A stretch of DNA of 64,000 bases. Origin: an uncultured Parabacteroides sp. (GTDB lineage Bacteria > Bacteroidota > Bacteroidia > Bacteroidales > Tannerellaceae). Below are positions 17,142 to 26,920 of the stretch, piece by piece. Below the pieces are notes generated by a model. That model was not told the origin of the DNA. It made no database searches and saw only the letters and a list, made by a program, of their open reading frames with translations. Position 1 is the stretch's first letter. Every line of letters begins with the position of its first letter. The stretch is taken from NCBI RefSeq assembly GCF_947855115.1, contig NZ_CANTZW010000026.1:1-64000 (forward strand), written 5' to 3'. The position numbers and the translations under genes are program-made.

Positions 17142-17732
17142 ATGTTTTTTAAATCTCTTTTTGACCGAGTATCCTCTCTATTCGGCCTGCTTTTTTTGTC
17201 TCCAGTCTTATTATTTATAGCTCTCCTGATCCGCATTAAGATGCCAGGAGGTCCTATCATTTTCAAGCAGAAGAGGGTGGGGCAGTACGGGAGGTTGTTT
17301 ACCATGTACAAATTCCGTTCGATGACGGTTAGCCATTCGGGAAGTTCTGTCTCTGTGAAAGGTGAGAGCCGTATCACTCCTTTGGGGGCGAAATTGCGGA
17401 AATACAAGTTGGATGAATTACCGGAGTTGTGGAATGTGTTGATAGGTGACATGAGTTTTGTGGGACCTCGTCCGGATGTACCGGGCTATGCGGATAAGCT
17501 GGAAGGGGATGATAGGAGAATGTTACTCTTGAAACCTGGAATAACAGGTCCTGCTAGTTTGAAATATCGGAATGAAGAAGAGCTATTGGCAGAACAGGAA
17601 AACCCTCAAAAATATAATGATGAGGTACTGTTTCCGGATAAAGTGCGGATAAATATTGATTATATGGATCATTGGTCTTTTGGGAAAGATGTCAAAATAA
17701 TTGTTTATACAGTGCTTGGAAAGGATCTTTAA
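17142..17732 (+). CDS. Priming sugar-1-phosphate transferase (PglC/WcfS-like)
   Basis: A 196-residue bacterial sugar transferase that places the first sugar phosphate on undecaprenyl phosphate. An N-terminal membrane or re-entrant helix (residues about 8-30) is followed by GGPIIFKQKRVGQ, YKFRSM, and the catalytic DELPELWNVLIGDMSFVGPRP. It is the short monotopic PglC-type form. Together with the following aminotransferase it mirrors the wcfR/wcfS pair at the end of Bacteroides PSA-type loci, so the primer is probably a 4-amino-4,6-dideoxy-HexNAc. Confidence 0.92.
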   Translation: MFFKSLFDRVSSLFGLLFLSPVLLFIALLIRIKMPGGPIIFKQKRVGQYGRLFTMYKFRSMTVSHSGSSVSVKGESRITPLGAKLRKYKLDELPELWNVLIGDMSFVGPRPDVPGYADKLEGDDRRMLLLKPGITGPASLKYRNEEELLAEQENPQKYNDEVLFPDKVRINIDYMDHWSFGKDVKIIVYTVLGKDL

Positions 17733-17746
17733 TCATAAAATAAATC

Positions 17747-18991
17747 ATGAATAAACGAATTTATCTTTGCCTCGCTCACATGAGCGGTAAAGAACAAATG
17801 TATATCAAAGAAGCCTTTGATACCAATTGGGTTGTGCCTCTAGGTCCGAACGTGAATGGATTCGAGAAAGATCTGGAGGAATTCATGGGTGAGGATAAAC
17901 ATGTGGTGGCTCTGTCTGCTGGTACTGCCGCTGTACATTTGGCGTTGCTTGCCTGTGGCGTGAAGCCGGGGGATGAGGTGCTGGTACAAAGCTTTACTTT
18001 CTGTGCTTCCTCGCATCCGATCACTTATTTGGGGGCTACGCCTGTGTTCGTGGATTCAGAGGTGGATACTTGGAATATGGATCCGGTATTGCTGGAAGAG
18101 GCGATAAAGGATCGTATCGAGAAGACGGGAAAAACACCGAAAGCGATTGTTCCGGTGGCCTTGTATGGGATGCCTTATAAGGTGGATGAGATTATGGCTG
18201 TTGCTGATCGGTATGGGATTCCGGTCATTGAGGATGCGGCGGAGGGTTTTGGCTCTCGTTATGATGGACGTATGTTGGGTACGTTTGGGAAATATGGGGT
18301 ACTGTCGTTCAATGGGAATAAAATGATTACGACCAGTGGCGGTGGTGCGTTGATTTGTCCGGACGAGGAGGCTAAGAAGGAGATCATGTTCTATGCGACG
18401 CAGGCTCGGGAGGCTTATCCGTATTACCAGCATGAGCGGATCGGGTATAATTACCGGATGTCTAATATTTGTGCGGGTATCGGGCGTGGTCAGATGACGG
18501 TGGCTGATGCTCATGTGGCTCATCATAAGCATACGTGTGATTTATATCGGGAGCTGTTGAGAGATGTGAGAGGGATCACTTTGCATGAGAATCCTTCCGG
18601 TCGTTTTGATAGTAATTATTGGTTGAATACGATTGTTTTGGATCCTTTATTGAGGGTGAGAGGACAGGAAGGGGCTTATCAAGCAACGATACAAGGAGCT
18701 GTTGGTGGTGCGGGTGGCGTGACTCACGCAGCAGTTAACACACATACGGATTGTGAGCCGAATGCCAATGTCGAGGCGATGCGTATGGGACTCGATGCGA
18801 TGGGCATAGAGTCTCGTCCTTTGTGGAAACCGATGCATAAGCAACCTGTCTATAAGGATTGCCCGGCTTACGTGAATGGGGTGAGCGAATCTTTGTTTAA
18901 AGTCGGGTTGTGTCTACCTTCCGGACCGTATGTGACGGATCGGGATATTGAGTATATCGTTGGAGGTATAAGAGGCTTAATTGTACGTTGA
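17747..18991 (+). CDS. PLP-dependent sugar 4-aminotransferase (DegT/DnrJ/EryC1; PglE/WcfR-like)
   Basis: A 414-residue aminotransferase that should aminate the 4-keto product of the locus's dehydratase. ALSAGTAAVHLALL and DAAEGFGS are PLP-binding motifs, Lys192 in SFNGNKMITTSGGG is the Schiff-base lysine, and RPLWKPMHKQPVY is the C-terminal family signature. Residues about 301-340 carry a Gly/Ala-rich stretch (from LRVRGQEGAYQ to CEPNANV) that I do not expect in this family at this place. GC content returns to genome average here. Last gene of the capsule operon. Confidence 0.92.
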   Translation: MNKRIYLCLAHMSGKEQMYIKEAFDTNWVVPLGPNVNGFEKDLEEFMGEDKHVVALSAGTAAVHLALLACGVKPGDEVLVQSFTFCASSHPITYLGATPVFVDSEVDTWNMDPVLLEEAIKDRIEKTGKTPKAIVPVALYGMPYKVDEIMAVADRYGIPVIEDAAEGFGSRYDGRMLGTFGKYGVLSFNGNKMITTSGGGALICPDEEAKKEIMFYATQAREAYPYYQHERIGYNYRMSNICAGIGRGQMTVADAHVAHHKHTCDLYRELLRDVRGITLHENPSGRFDSNYWLNTIVLDPLLRVRGQEGAYQATIQGAVGGAGGVTHAAVNTHTDCEPNANVEAMRMGLDAMGIESRPLWKPMHKQPVYKDCPAYVNGVSESLFKVGLCLPSGPYVTDRDIEYIVGGIRGLIVR

Positions 18992-19075
18992 TTTTAACAG
19001 CATTCCATGAGCTAAACTCGTTTTACTGTGTAGGCTTAAATAAAGGCTGGTCATAAAGATTTTACTTTCGTTACG

Positions 19076-19109
19076 AAAAGGGTGTGTCATTTTTGATGCG
19101 CCCTTTTTT
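19076..19109 (+). terminator. Rho-independent terminator after the capsule operon
   Basis: AAAAGGGTGTGTCA pairs with TGATGCGCCCTTTT (14 bp with GU pairs) around a TTTT loop and runs into T residues, 85 bp after the aminotransferase stop. Apart from this and the next hairpin, nothing was recognised in the 311-bp gap 18992-19302. Confidence 0.8.
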
Positions 19110-19139
19110 GTGTTCTTTTGCTGAACTTTTATAATTGTG

Positions 19140-19188
19140 CCCCCGTCTTTCTTTCCCTTAGGGAGGATGAGAGAGACGGGGCTTTTTT
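19140..19188 (+). terminator. Second terminator-like hairpin between capsule and hut operons
   Basis: CCCCGTCT (19141-19148) pairs with AGACGGGG (19174-19181), followed by six T residues. It could end leftover capsule transcription or be one of the GACGGGG-type palindromic repeats seen elsewhere in the window. Confidence 0.7.
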
Positions 19189-19302
19189 ATGCTTCTAAAC
19201 ATAGAATGATAATTGGTTGGGATTTGGATAATCGCTAACTTGTCGGCGTTGAATCCGTAAAATTCCTTGCAGATTGTAAGCACCTACTAAATCATTCACG
19301 TT

Positions 19303-21306
19303 ATGGAAATACATCTTGATAACTATTTGCCGGAATATCCTTCCTTCGTTTCCGGTATTCGCCGTGCCCCAGATCGCGGCTATTCACTTACGCCCGCTCA
19401 AACAGAGACGGCATTGATGAACGCTCTTCGTTATATTCCTGTTGAATTACATGAGAAGCTGGCCCTTGAGTTCATGGAGGAATTATTGACCCGGGGACGG
19501 ATCTATGGTTACCGTTACCGCCCGCAGGGAGACTTGAAAGCGAAGCCTATCCATGAATATAAAGGTAAATGTATCGAGGGAAAAGCCTTTCAAGTAATGA
19601 TCGATAATAATCTTTGCTTTGATATCGCTTTATACCCTTATGAATTAGTTACATATGGCGAGACCGGGCAAGTCTGCCAAAATTGGATGCAATATCGTTT
19701 AATCAAGAAGTATTTAGAGGAACTGACCCAGGAACAGACTTTAGTGATAGAGTCCGGACATCCTTTAGGGTTGTTTCGTTCTAAGCCGGATGCCCCGCGA
19801 GTGATTATCACGAATTCGTTAATGGTGGGAATGTTCGATAACCAGAAAGATTGGCATATCGCAGCCCAGATGGGAGTCGCTAATTATGGGCAGATGACGG
19901 CCGGAGGTTGGATGTATATCGGCCCGCAAGGTATCGTACATGGTACATTTAATACGTTGCTGAATGCCGGACGTAAAAAATTAGGGATTCCGCAAGATAA
20001 AGATTTACGAGGCCACCTATTCGTCTCTTCCGGTTTAGGAGGAATGAGTGGCGCTCAACCAAAAGCCGCCGTGATTGCCGGTGCTGCCAGTATAATAGCG
20101 GAAGTAGATGCTTCCCGTATTGAGACACGCCGCTCCCAAGGATGGGTTCAACATGTGACGGATGATCTGGAGAAAGCCTTTTCATTAGCTAATGAGGCGA
20201 TCCGTAAGAAAGAACCGATCTCTGTCGCTTTTCATGGAAATATCGTAGATTTATTGGAGTATGCCGATAGGCAAGAACTTCCCATCGACCTTTTGAGTGA
20301 TCAAACCTCTTGCCATGCGGTTTATGAAGGTGGTTATTGCCCTGTAGGCGTGACGTTTGAGGAACGTACGGAATTATTAGCTCATCACCGGGAGGATTTC
20401 TGTGCTTTAGTAGATAAAACGTTGAAGCGGCATTTCGAGGTGATCAAACGCTTGGTGGCTCGGGGAACCTATTTCTTTGACTATGGGAACTCCTTCATGA
20501 AAGCGATCTATGATGCCGGCATAAACGAGATCTCCCGTAACGGTGTGGATGAAAAGGACGGTTTTATATGGCCTTCCTATGTAGAAGATATCATGGGGCC
20601 GGAATTATTCGATTATGGTTACGGCCCTTTCCGTTGGGTATGCTTGAGCGGTAAGCCGGAAGATTTGATCCGTACGGATCATGCGGCTATGGCATGTATT
20701 GACCCGACTCGAAGAGGACAGGACATGGATAATTATAATTGGATTCGTGATGCCGAGAAGAACCGGTTGGTTGTTGGTACGCAAGCCCGGATCTTATATC
20801 AAGATGCGGAAGGACGTTTGAAGATCGCCTTAGAGTTTAACCGGATGGTGCGTGAAGGAGAGGTGGGGCCGATTATGTTGGGACGAGACCATCATGACGT
20901 AAGCGGTACGGATTCCCCGTTCCGGGAGACTTCCAATATTCAAGACGGAAGCAATGTGATGGCTGATATGGCGGTGCAGTGCTTCGCGGGAAATGCCGCT
21001 CGAGGTATGAGCTTGGTCGCCCTTCATAATGGCGGTGGGGTTGGTATCGGCAAAGCGATAAATGGAGGCTTTGGCATGGTTCTCGATGGTAGCGAGCGGG
21101 TGGATGAGATACTTCGTTCCGCTATGATATGGGACGTAATGGGAGGTGTCGCTCGTCGTTCATGGGCTCGTAACCCGAATGCGATAGCTACAAGCGCCAT
21201 TTTTAATGAAAATCATGGTGGGCAATATCATATTACCCTCCCATATATTCCTGAGAAAACGTTTATTCATGAAATCGTACAAACATCATTAAATAAAATG
21301 GTATGA
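19303..21306 (+). CDS. hutU: Urocanate hydratase
   Basis: A 667-residue urocanase, second step of histidine breakdown: urocanate plus water to 4-imidazolone-5-propionate with tightly bound NAD+. Family stretches include SGHPLGLF, GNYGQMTAGGWMYIG-like (here NYGQMTAGGWMYIGPQG), SSGLGGMSGAQPKA (NAD-binding) and RDHHDVSGTDSPFRET. It is longer than the roughly 550-residue E. coli-type enzymes and belongs to the extended form. First gene of a five-gene hut operon; it overlaps ftcD by four bases. Confidence 0.95.
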   Translation: MEIHLDNYLPEYPSFVSGIRRAPDRGYSLTPAQTETALMNALRYIPVELHEKLALEFMEELLTRGRIYGYRYRPQGDLKAKPIHEYKGKCIEGKAFQVMIDNNLCFDIALYPYELVTYGETGQVCQNWMQYRLIKKYLEELTQEQTLVIESGHPLGLFRSKPDAPRVIITNSLMVGMFDNQKDWHIAAQMGVANYGQMTAGGWMYIGPQGIVHGTFNTLLNAGRKKLGIPQDKDLRGHLFVSSGLGGMSGAQPKAAVIAGAASIIAEVDASRIETRRSQGWVQHVTDDLEKAFSLANEAIRKKEPISVAFHGNIVDLLEYADRQELPIDLLSDQTSCHAVYEGGYCPVGVTFEERTELLAHHREDFCALVDKTLKRHFEVIKRLVARGTYFFDYGNSFMKAIYDAGINEISRNGVDEKDGFIWPSYVEDIMGPELFDYGYGPFRWVCLSGKPEDLIRTDHAAMACIDPTRRGQDMDNYNWIRDAEKNRLVVGTQARILYQDAEGRLKIALEFNRMVREGEVGPIMLGRDHHDVSGTDSPFRETSNIQDGSNVMADMAVQCFAGNAARGMSLVALHNGGGVGIGKAINGGFGMVLDGSERVDEILRSAMIWDVMGGVARRSWARNPNAIATSAIFNENHGGQYHITLPYIPEKTFIHEIVQTSLNKMV

Positions 21307-22208
21307 GCACTTGGAACAAGATTATGGAATGTGTCCCCAACTTCAGCGAAGGACGGGATCTGGAGAAGATAGATAAGATCGTGGCGCCTTTCCGTGCTAA
21401 GGAAGGTGTTAAGTTATTGGATTATAGTAATGACGAGGATCACAATCGCTTGGTTGTTACCGTAGTCGGGGAACCGGTTGCCTTAAAACAGGCCGTGCTG
21501 GAGGCCATAGGTGTCGCTGTTGGGTTGATTGATTTAAATAAGCACAACGGACAGCATCCGCGGATGGGTGCCGTGGATGTTGTTCCCTTTATTCCGATTC
21601 GCGGATGTACGATGGAAGAGGCGATCGCCTTATCCAAGGAGTTAGGGGAGGAGGTCGGCTCTCGCTACGCCATACCGGTCTTTTTATATGAGAAATCGGC
21701 TTCAGCCCCTCATCGGGAGAACTTGGCTGCGATTCGTAAAGGAGAGTTTGAGGGGATGGCAGAGAAGATCCATCTACCGGAGTGGAAACCTGATTTTGGT
21801 CCGGCCGACCGACATCCTACGGCCGGTACAGTCGCTATAGGAGCTCGTATGCCTTTGGTCGCTTATAATGTGAACCTAGGTACGGATCAATTACAAATCG
21901 CTACTGATATAGCGAAGAAAATTCGTTTTATAGGTGGAGGCTTACGCTATTGCAAGGCGATGGGGGTTGAGTTGAGAGAACGTGGTATCGTACAGGTTTC
22001 TATCAATATGACCGATTATACCCGTACAGCTTTATACCGGGCTTTCGAGCTGGTTCGTATCGAGGCTCGAAGGTATGGTGTTCCGGTTGTGGGTAGCGAG
22101 ATTATCGGCTTGGTTCCTATGGAGGCGTTAATTGATACCGCTTCCTACTATTTGGGATTGGAGGATTTCTCAATGAATCAAGTGCTGGAAGCTCGTATTA
22201 TGGAATAG
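21303..22208 (+). CDS. ftcD: Glutamate formimidoyltransferase
   Basis: A 301-residue protein equal to the N-terminal half of vertebrate FTCD. It transfers the formimino group from N-formimino-L-glutamate to tetrahydrofolate, releasing glutamate. ECVPNFSEGRD at the start, NRLVVTVVGEP, HPRMGAVDVVPFIP and the late VPVVGSEIIGLVP are typical. The cyclodeaminase half is a separate gene two positions downstream. Starts inside the hutU stop (ATGA overlap), so translation is coupled. Confidence 0.95.
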   Translation: MSTWNKIMECVPNFSEGRDLEKIDKIVAPFRAKEGVKLLDYSNDEDHNRLVVTVVGEPVALKQAVLEAIGVAVGLIDLNKHNGQHPRMGAVDVVPFIPIRGCTMEEAIALSKELGEEVGSRYAIPVFLYEKSASAPHRENLAAIRKGEFEGMAEKIHLPEWKPDFGPADRHPTAGTVAIGARMPLVAYNVNLGTDQLQIATDIAKKIRFIGGGLRYCKAMGVELRERGIVQVSINMTDYTRTALYRAFELVRIEARRYGVPVVGSEIIGLVPMEALIDTASYYLGLEDFSMNQVLEARIME

Positions 22209-22211
22209 TGT

Positions 22212-23462
22212 ATGGAAGATAGCAAGATATTAATCAGGAATGCGGCCCAGATCGTCACCTGTCATGGAGATAGGGCACGGCGGGGAGCGGAGATGTCTGA
22301 TTTAGGCATTATAGAGGATGGAGCCGTAGCGATGTCGGAAGGAGTTATCACGCACGTAGGGCCTACGGAGGAAGTGCTTCGGGCCATTCATGCGGAAGAT
22401 TATCTGGAGATTCGGGCAGAAAATCAAGCGGTCTTACCCGGGTTTGTAGATAGTCATACACATTTTATCTTTGGCGGTTACCGGGAGGAGGAATTCTCTT
22501 GGCGGTTACGGGGAGATACTTATATGTCGATCATGGAACGTGGTGGAGGTATCGTGAATACGATGAAAGCCACACGTGAAAGTGATTTCGATACATTATG
22601 GAATGCGGGAGAAGAACGTCTGGATGAGCTGTTTTCCATGGGGGTTACTACGGTGGAAGGTAAAAGCGGTTATGGTTTAGACTTACGGACGGAGCTGGTT
22701 CAGCTTCGCGTTATGTCAGACTTGAATGAATCACATCCGGTAGATGTCGTATCTACTTTTCTGGGGGCGCATGCGGTTCCACCTGAATTTGCCGGTCTTG
22801 CGGATGATTATGTGGATTATATCATAGCGGAAGTGCTTCCGGCTGTCCGTGCCGAACATACGGTTACGTTTTGTGATGTGTTTTGTGAGAAAGGGGTTTT
22901 CTCTCTAGAACAGAGTGAGCGTTTGCTCCGGGCCGCCCGGCATCATCGTTTTAAATTGAAAATGCATGCGGACGAGATCGTTCCTTTTGGGGGAGCGGAA
23001 CTGGCGGCTTCCTTGAGGTGTGTGAGTGCCGATCATTTGTTGCATGTATCGGATATCGGTATCCAGCGTATGGCGAAAGCGGGTGTCGTGGCTACCTTGC
23101 TTCCTCTAACCGCTTTTTCCTTGAATGAGCCGTATGCGCCTGCCCGGAAGATGATAGATGCCGGTTGTGCCGTGGCTTTGGCTTCCGATCTGAATCCGGG
23201 AAGTTGCTTCTCGGCTTCGATCCCGATGATGATAGCCTTGGCTTGTATCTATATGAAGATGACTCCAGAAGAAGCGGTGACGGCATTGACCATTAATGGA
23301 GCTGCGGCTGTGGGACGTGCCTCTGAGATCGGGAGTATCAGTGTAGGGAAACGTGCGGACGTGATCTTGCTGAAATATCCCTCTTATAAGTTTCTCCCTT
23401 ATCATGTGGGTATGAATCTCGTGGATACCGTAATCAAGAATGGGGAACTTTTTATGATGTGA
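22212..23462 (+). CDS. hutI: Imidazolonepropionase
   Basis: A 416-residue amidohydrolase that opens the imidazolone ring to give N-formimino-glutamate, third step of the pathway. Metal ligands are visible in DSHTHFIFGG (around residues 79-88), then KMHADEIVPFGG, and the catalytic Asp in ASDLNPGS. GVTTVEGKSGYGL and FLGAHAVPPE are hutI signatures. Four bases separate it from ftcD, consistent with one transcript. Confidence 0.95.
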   Translation: MEDSKILIRNAAQIVTCHGDRARRGAEMSDLGIIEDGAVAMSEGVITHVGPTEEVLRAIHAEDYLEIRAENQAVLPGFVDSHTHFIFGGYREEEFSWRLRGDTYMSIMERGGGIVNTMKATRESDFDTLWNAGEERLDELFSMGVTTVEGKSGYGLDLRTELVQLRVMSDLNESHPVDVVSTFLGAHAVPPEFAGLADDYVDYIIAEVLPAVRAEHTVTFCDVFCEKGVFSLEQSERLLRAARHHRFKLKMHADEIVPFGGAELAASLRCVSADHLLHVSDIGIQRMAKAGVVATLLPLTAFSLNEPYAPARKMIDAGCAVALASDLNPGSCFSASIPMMIALACIYMKMTPEEAVTALTINGAAAVGRASEIGSISVGKRADVILLKYPSYKFLPYHVGMNLVDTVIKNGELFMM

Positions 23463-23497
23463 GATAAGAATTGTTGAATCATTTAAATCAAAATACT

Positions 23498-24121
23498 ATG
23501 TTAGCAGACTTGACAATTAAAGATTTTTTGGCAGAAACGGCAGGCAGCGCTCCTGTACCCGGAGGTGGAAGTATATCTGCTTTGAATGGCGCTATAGCGA
23601 CAGCCTTGACGGAGATGGTGGCTCATCTGACTATCGGTAAAAAGAAGTATGCGGAGGTGGAAGGCCAGATGAAAACGATCGCTACTGAGGCGGCTTTGAT
23701 CCGTGAACGTCTTATTGAATATATCGATAAGGATAGCGAGGCTTATGACCATGTCTTTTCTGCCTTTAAATTGCCGAAAGAGACAGAAGACGAGCAAGCT
23801 GTCCGTAAAAATGAGATTGAGAACGCTACAAAGGAGGCCGCTATTATCCCAATGCGGGTAGCGAACGAGATTGGGTCCGTAATGGAGACGATCATTTATG
23901 TGGCTCATAAAGGTAACCAGAATGCCGTGACAGACGCTTGCGTGGCGATGATGGCTGCCCGTTCTTGTGTGTTGGGAGCTTTGTTGAACGTCCGGATTAA
24001 CTTGACTTCTATCCATGATAAGGAGTTTGTCGATACAATGCGTAAAAAAGCGGATGAACTAGAGGCAAACGCTATCCGTGTGGAGCAAAAATTATTGGAT
24101 TGGGTAAAGACTAAATTATAG
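23498..24121 (+). CDS. fchA: Formimidoyltetrahydrofolate cyclodeaminase
   Basis: A 207-residue all-helical protein matching the C-terminal FTCD domain; it converts 5-formimino-THF to 5,10-methenyl-THF and ammonia. The N-terminus has the family signature SAPVPGGGSISALNGAIATAL; TDACVAMMAARSCVLGAL is the conserved late helix. ATG 23498 fits the family start; a TTG at 23471 would add nine residues with no similarity. It completes the formimino branch so that no hutG-type hydrolase is needed. Confidence 0.93.
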   Translation: MLADLTIKDFLAETAGSAPVPGGGSISALNGAIATALTEMVAHLTIGKKKYAEVEGQMKTIATEAALIRERLIEYIDKDSEAYDHVFSAFKLPKETEDEQAVRKNEIENATKEAAIIPMRVANEIGSVMETIIYVAHKGNQNAVTDACVAMMAARSCVLGALLNVRINLTSIHDKEFVDTMRKKADELEANAIRVEQKLLDWVKTKL

Positions 24122-24124
24122 GAT

Positions 24125-25621
24125 ATGAGCAACGTTTATTATGTAGGTTCCGAGCCTCTTTCCTTTGAGGGAATCGAACGGATTCTTACTCAAAATATGA
24201 AACTGGAGCTTTCGCCCGAGGTAAGGGAACGTATCCAGCGTTGTCGGGATTACTTAGACCATAAGATCGAGCAACAGGAAGGGCCTTTATATGGGATTAC
24301 TACCGGCTTTGGTTCCTTATGTAATAAGAATATCTCTCCGGATGAATTAAGTACTTTGCAGGAGAACTTGGTGAAAAGCCATGCCTGTAGTGTAGGGGAT
24401 GAGGTGAGCCCGGTGATTGTCCGTCTGATGATGTTATTGAAGGCCCATGCCCTTTCGTTGGGGCACAGTGGTGTACAAGTAATCACCGTGCAGCGTATTT
24501 TGGACTTTTTCAACAATGATGTGCTTCCGATCGTGTACGACCGCGGTTCTTTGGGCGCTTCCGGTGATTTGGCTCCTTTGGCGAATTTGTTCCTACCTCT
24601 GATTGGCGTTGGCGACGTTTATTATAAAGGACGCAAACGGGAAGCTATTAGCGTATTGGATGAATTCGCTTGGAAACCAGTGAAGTTGAAGAGTAAAGAA
24701 GGTTTGGCTTTATTGAACGGTACGCAATTTATGAGCGCTAATGGTGTATTTGCCTTGATGCGTGCGTTTAGTATATCCAAGAAAGCCGATTTGATCGCGG
24801 CTTTATCCTTGGAGGCATTCGATGGTCGTATTGATCCTTTCATGGATTGTATCCAACAAATGCGTCCGCATCCCGGACAGATCGAGACTGGGGCGGCTTT
24901 TCGACGACTATTGGAAGGTAGTGAGTTGATCGTTCGAAAAAAGGAACATGTTCAAGATCCGTATTCGTTTCGTTGTATTCCTCAAGTACATGGCGCGACA
25001 AAAGATGCGATAAATTACGTGGCGGGTGTCCTTCTCACCGAGATAAACTCCGTGACAGATAACCCGACGATCTTCCCGGAGGAGGATAAGATCATATCGG
25101 GTGGTAATTTCCATGGTCAGCCTTTGGCGATTTCGTATGATTTCCTTGCGATAGCCTTGGCCGAGTTAGGTAATATTTCGGAACGCCGTGTGGCCCAGTT
25201 GATCATGGGATTACGTGGATTACCTGAGTTCTTGGTAGCTAATCCCGGCCTGAATTCCGGCTTCATGATCCCTCAATATGCGGCTGCCAGTATGGTGAGC
25301 CAGAATAAGATGTATTGCTATGCGGCAAGTAGCGACTCTATCGTATCCAGCAATGGACAAGAGGATCATGTGAGTATGGGGGCGAATGCGGCGACGAAAT
25401 TGTTCAAGATCATGGACAACTTGGATCATATCTTGGCGATCGAGTTGATGAATGCGGCACAAGGTATTGAATTTCGCCGTCCGGCGAAGACTTCCCCGGT
25501 ATTAGAGAAGTTCTTAAAGGATTACCGAAAGGAAGTTCCGTTTATTGATGAGGACATTATCATGTATACGGAAATACATCGTACGGTGGCGTTTATCCGC
25601 AGGAAAGACTTTGTATATTGA
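24125..25621 (+). CDS. hutH: Histidine ammonia-lyase
   Basis: A 498-residue MIO-type lyase that deaminates L-histidine to urocanate, first step of the pathway, though encoded last. The self-cyclising Ala145-Ser146-Gly147 triad sits in DRGSLGASGDLAPLA. YGITTGFG, SYDFLAIALAELGN and QEDHVSMGANAA are family motifs. Starts three bases after fchA. A strong hairpin terminator follows at 25646, ending the operon. Confidence 0.96.
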   Translation: MSNVYYVGSEPLSFEGIERILTQNMKLELSPEVRERIQRCRDYLDHKIEQQEGPLYGITTGFGSLCNKNISPDELSTLQENLVKSHACSVGDEVSPVIVRLMMLLKAHALSLGHSGVQVITVQRILDFFNNDVLPIVYDRGSLGASGDLAPLANLFLPLIGVGDVYYKGRKREAISVLDEFAWKPVKLKSKEGLALLNGTQFMSANGVFALMRAFSISKKADLIAALSLEAFDGRIDPFMDCIQQMRPHPGQIETGAAFRRLLEGSELIVRKKEHVQDPYSFRCIPQVHGATKDAINYVAGVLLTEINSVTDNPTIFPEEDKIISGGNFHGQPLAISYDFLAIALAELGNISERRVAQLIMGLRGLPEFLVANPGLNSGFMIPQYAAASMVSQNKMYCYAASSDSIVSSNGQEDHVSMGANAATKLFKIMDNLDHILAIELMNAAQGIEFRRPAKTSPVLEKFLKDYRKEVPFIDEDIIMYTEIHRTVAFIRRKDFVY

Positions 25622-25645
25622 TGAATATCGTTAATAGAGGTTAGA

Positions 25646-25681
25646 AATCCAGCTGAATCTCCTATTCGGCTGGATTATTTT
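25646..25681 (+). terminator. Terminator of the hut operon
   Basis: AATCCAGCTGAAT pairs over 13 bp (one GU) with ATTCGGCTGGATT around a CTCCT loop, followed by ATTTTGTATTTT. A TATTTTCG element (25683-25690) in the tail may be the -7 box of the next gene. Confidence 0.85.
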
Positions 25682-25720
25682 GTATTTTCGCCCTTAATCT
25701 AAACACAATCGATCTACTTT

Positions 25721-26875
25721 ATGCAAAATGTAACAAATCCTACCGTGAAAACACACGTAGTTTGGCTGGATGTCGTACGCTTGATAGCCATGTTTACTGT
25801 TGTTTGCTGTCATTGTACAGACCCGTTTAATTTCTATCCCGGTGATTCTCCGATTATTGGAGATATTAAGTTTTGGGGGGCTGTTTATGGGGCCTTTCTT
25901 CGTCCTTGCGTACCTCTGTTTGTTATGATCACGGGAGCCTTGTTGCTTCCGGTCCGGGAAGAGACTTCTATTTTCTATAAGAAAAGGATATTGCGTGTAT
26001 TCTGGCCTTTCTTGATCTGGTCTTTTATCTATAATTTATTCCCTTGGTTTACGGGGGTACTTGGTTTGAAGCCGGAACTTATTCTTGATTTCTTCCCCTA
26101 TTCGGGAGAAGAGGTGACTCGTCAATCATTGAGCGTATCTTTAGGCTATATTGCCCAGATACCATTCAATTTCTCGTTATTGGATGTACATATGTGGTAT
26201 ATCTATTTATTGATAGGTTTATATCTTTATTTGCCGATTTTTTCTGCTTGGGTGGAGAAAGTTTCGGACAAGGCAAAATTATGGTTTCTGGCAGGTTGGG
26301 GAATGACATTACTTATTCCTTATTACCGGGAATTTGTATCACCTTATATTTGGGGTGGATGTTCATGGAGCGAATTCAACATGCTTTATTATTTTGCTGG
26401 ATTCAATGGCTACTTGTTATTGGGGCATTATCTGCGGAATCTAGACTGGTCTTTAAGCAAGACTGTAGCGATTGGTATTCCGATGTTCCTTGTAGGCTAT
26501 GCGATAACTTTCTTCGGTTTCCGGTATATGACGGCTTTACCGGAATGTTCGGCCGAACAGTTGGAGCTATTTTTCTATTATTGCTCTCCCAACGTAGTGA
26601 TGATGACGATCCCTATCTTCTTGTTGGCTAAGAAAGCGAACGTTAAATCAGATTCGATCAAACGAATGCTAGCAAACTTAACGGTATGTGGTTTCGGAAT
26701 TTACATGATACATTATTTCTTCACAGGTCCCAGTGTCCTGCTAGCGAGAGCCTTGAATATCCCTTTAAGTTTGCAAATCCCTATCGCCGCGGTAGTGGCG
26801 TTTGCCGTATCTTGGCTGATAGTATTGGGTATCAGAAAGATTAGCGGAACAAAAGCTAAATATATAGTGGGCTGA
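25721..26875 (+). CDS. Acyltransferase 3 family membrane protein
   Basis: A 384-residue integral membrane acyltransferase (PF01757 type) with about 10 helices. VWLDVVRLIAMFTVVCCHC carries the Arg and His positions typical of the first helices; LRPCVPLFVMITGALLLP and RILRVFWPFLIWS follow the family pattern, as does LDVHMWYIYLLIGLYLYLP. Such proteins O-acylate exported sugars or glycans; the substrate here cannot be told. Stands alone between the hut operon and a convergent mrp-trmB pair. Confidence 0.88.
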   Translation: MQNVTNPTVKTHVVWLDVVRLIAMFTVVCCHCTDPFNFYPGDSPIIGDIKFWGAVYGAFLRPCVPLFVMITGALLLPVREETSIFYKKRILRVFWPFLIWSFIYNLFPWFTGVLGLKPELILDFFPYSGEEVTRQSLSVSLGYIAQIPFNFSLLDVHMWYIYLLIGLYLYLPIFSAWVEKVSDKAKLWFLAGWGMTLLIPYYREFVSPYIWGGCSWSEFNMLYYFAGFNGYLLLGHYLRNLDWSLSKTVAIGIPMFLVGYAITFFGFRYMTALPECSAEQLELFFYYCSPNVVMMTIPIFLLAKKANVKSDSIKRMLANLTVCGFGIYMIHYFFTGPSVLLARALNIPLSLQIPIAAVVAFAVSWLIVLGIRKISGTKAKYIVG

Positions 26876-26920
26876 TTTTATATACGTTAATTTAGGTTGA
26901 GGTGTATTATAGGACAATGA

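Noticed and set aside
26194..26631. A 145-codon plus-strand frame inside the acyltransferase gene
   Set aside because: It lies in another frame of a clear 10-helix acyltransferase; coding features belong to the main frame.
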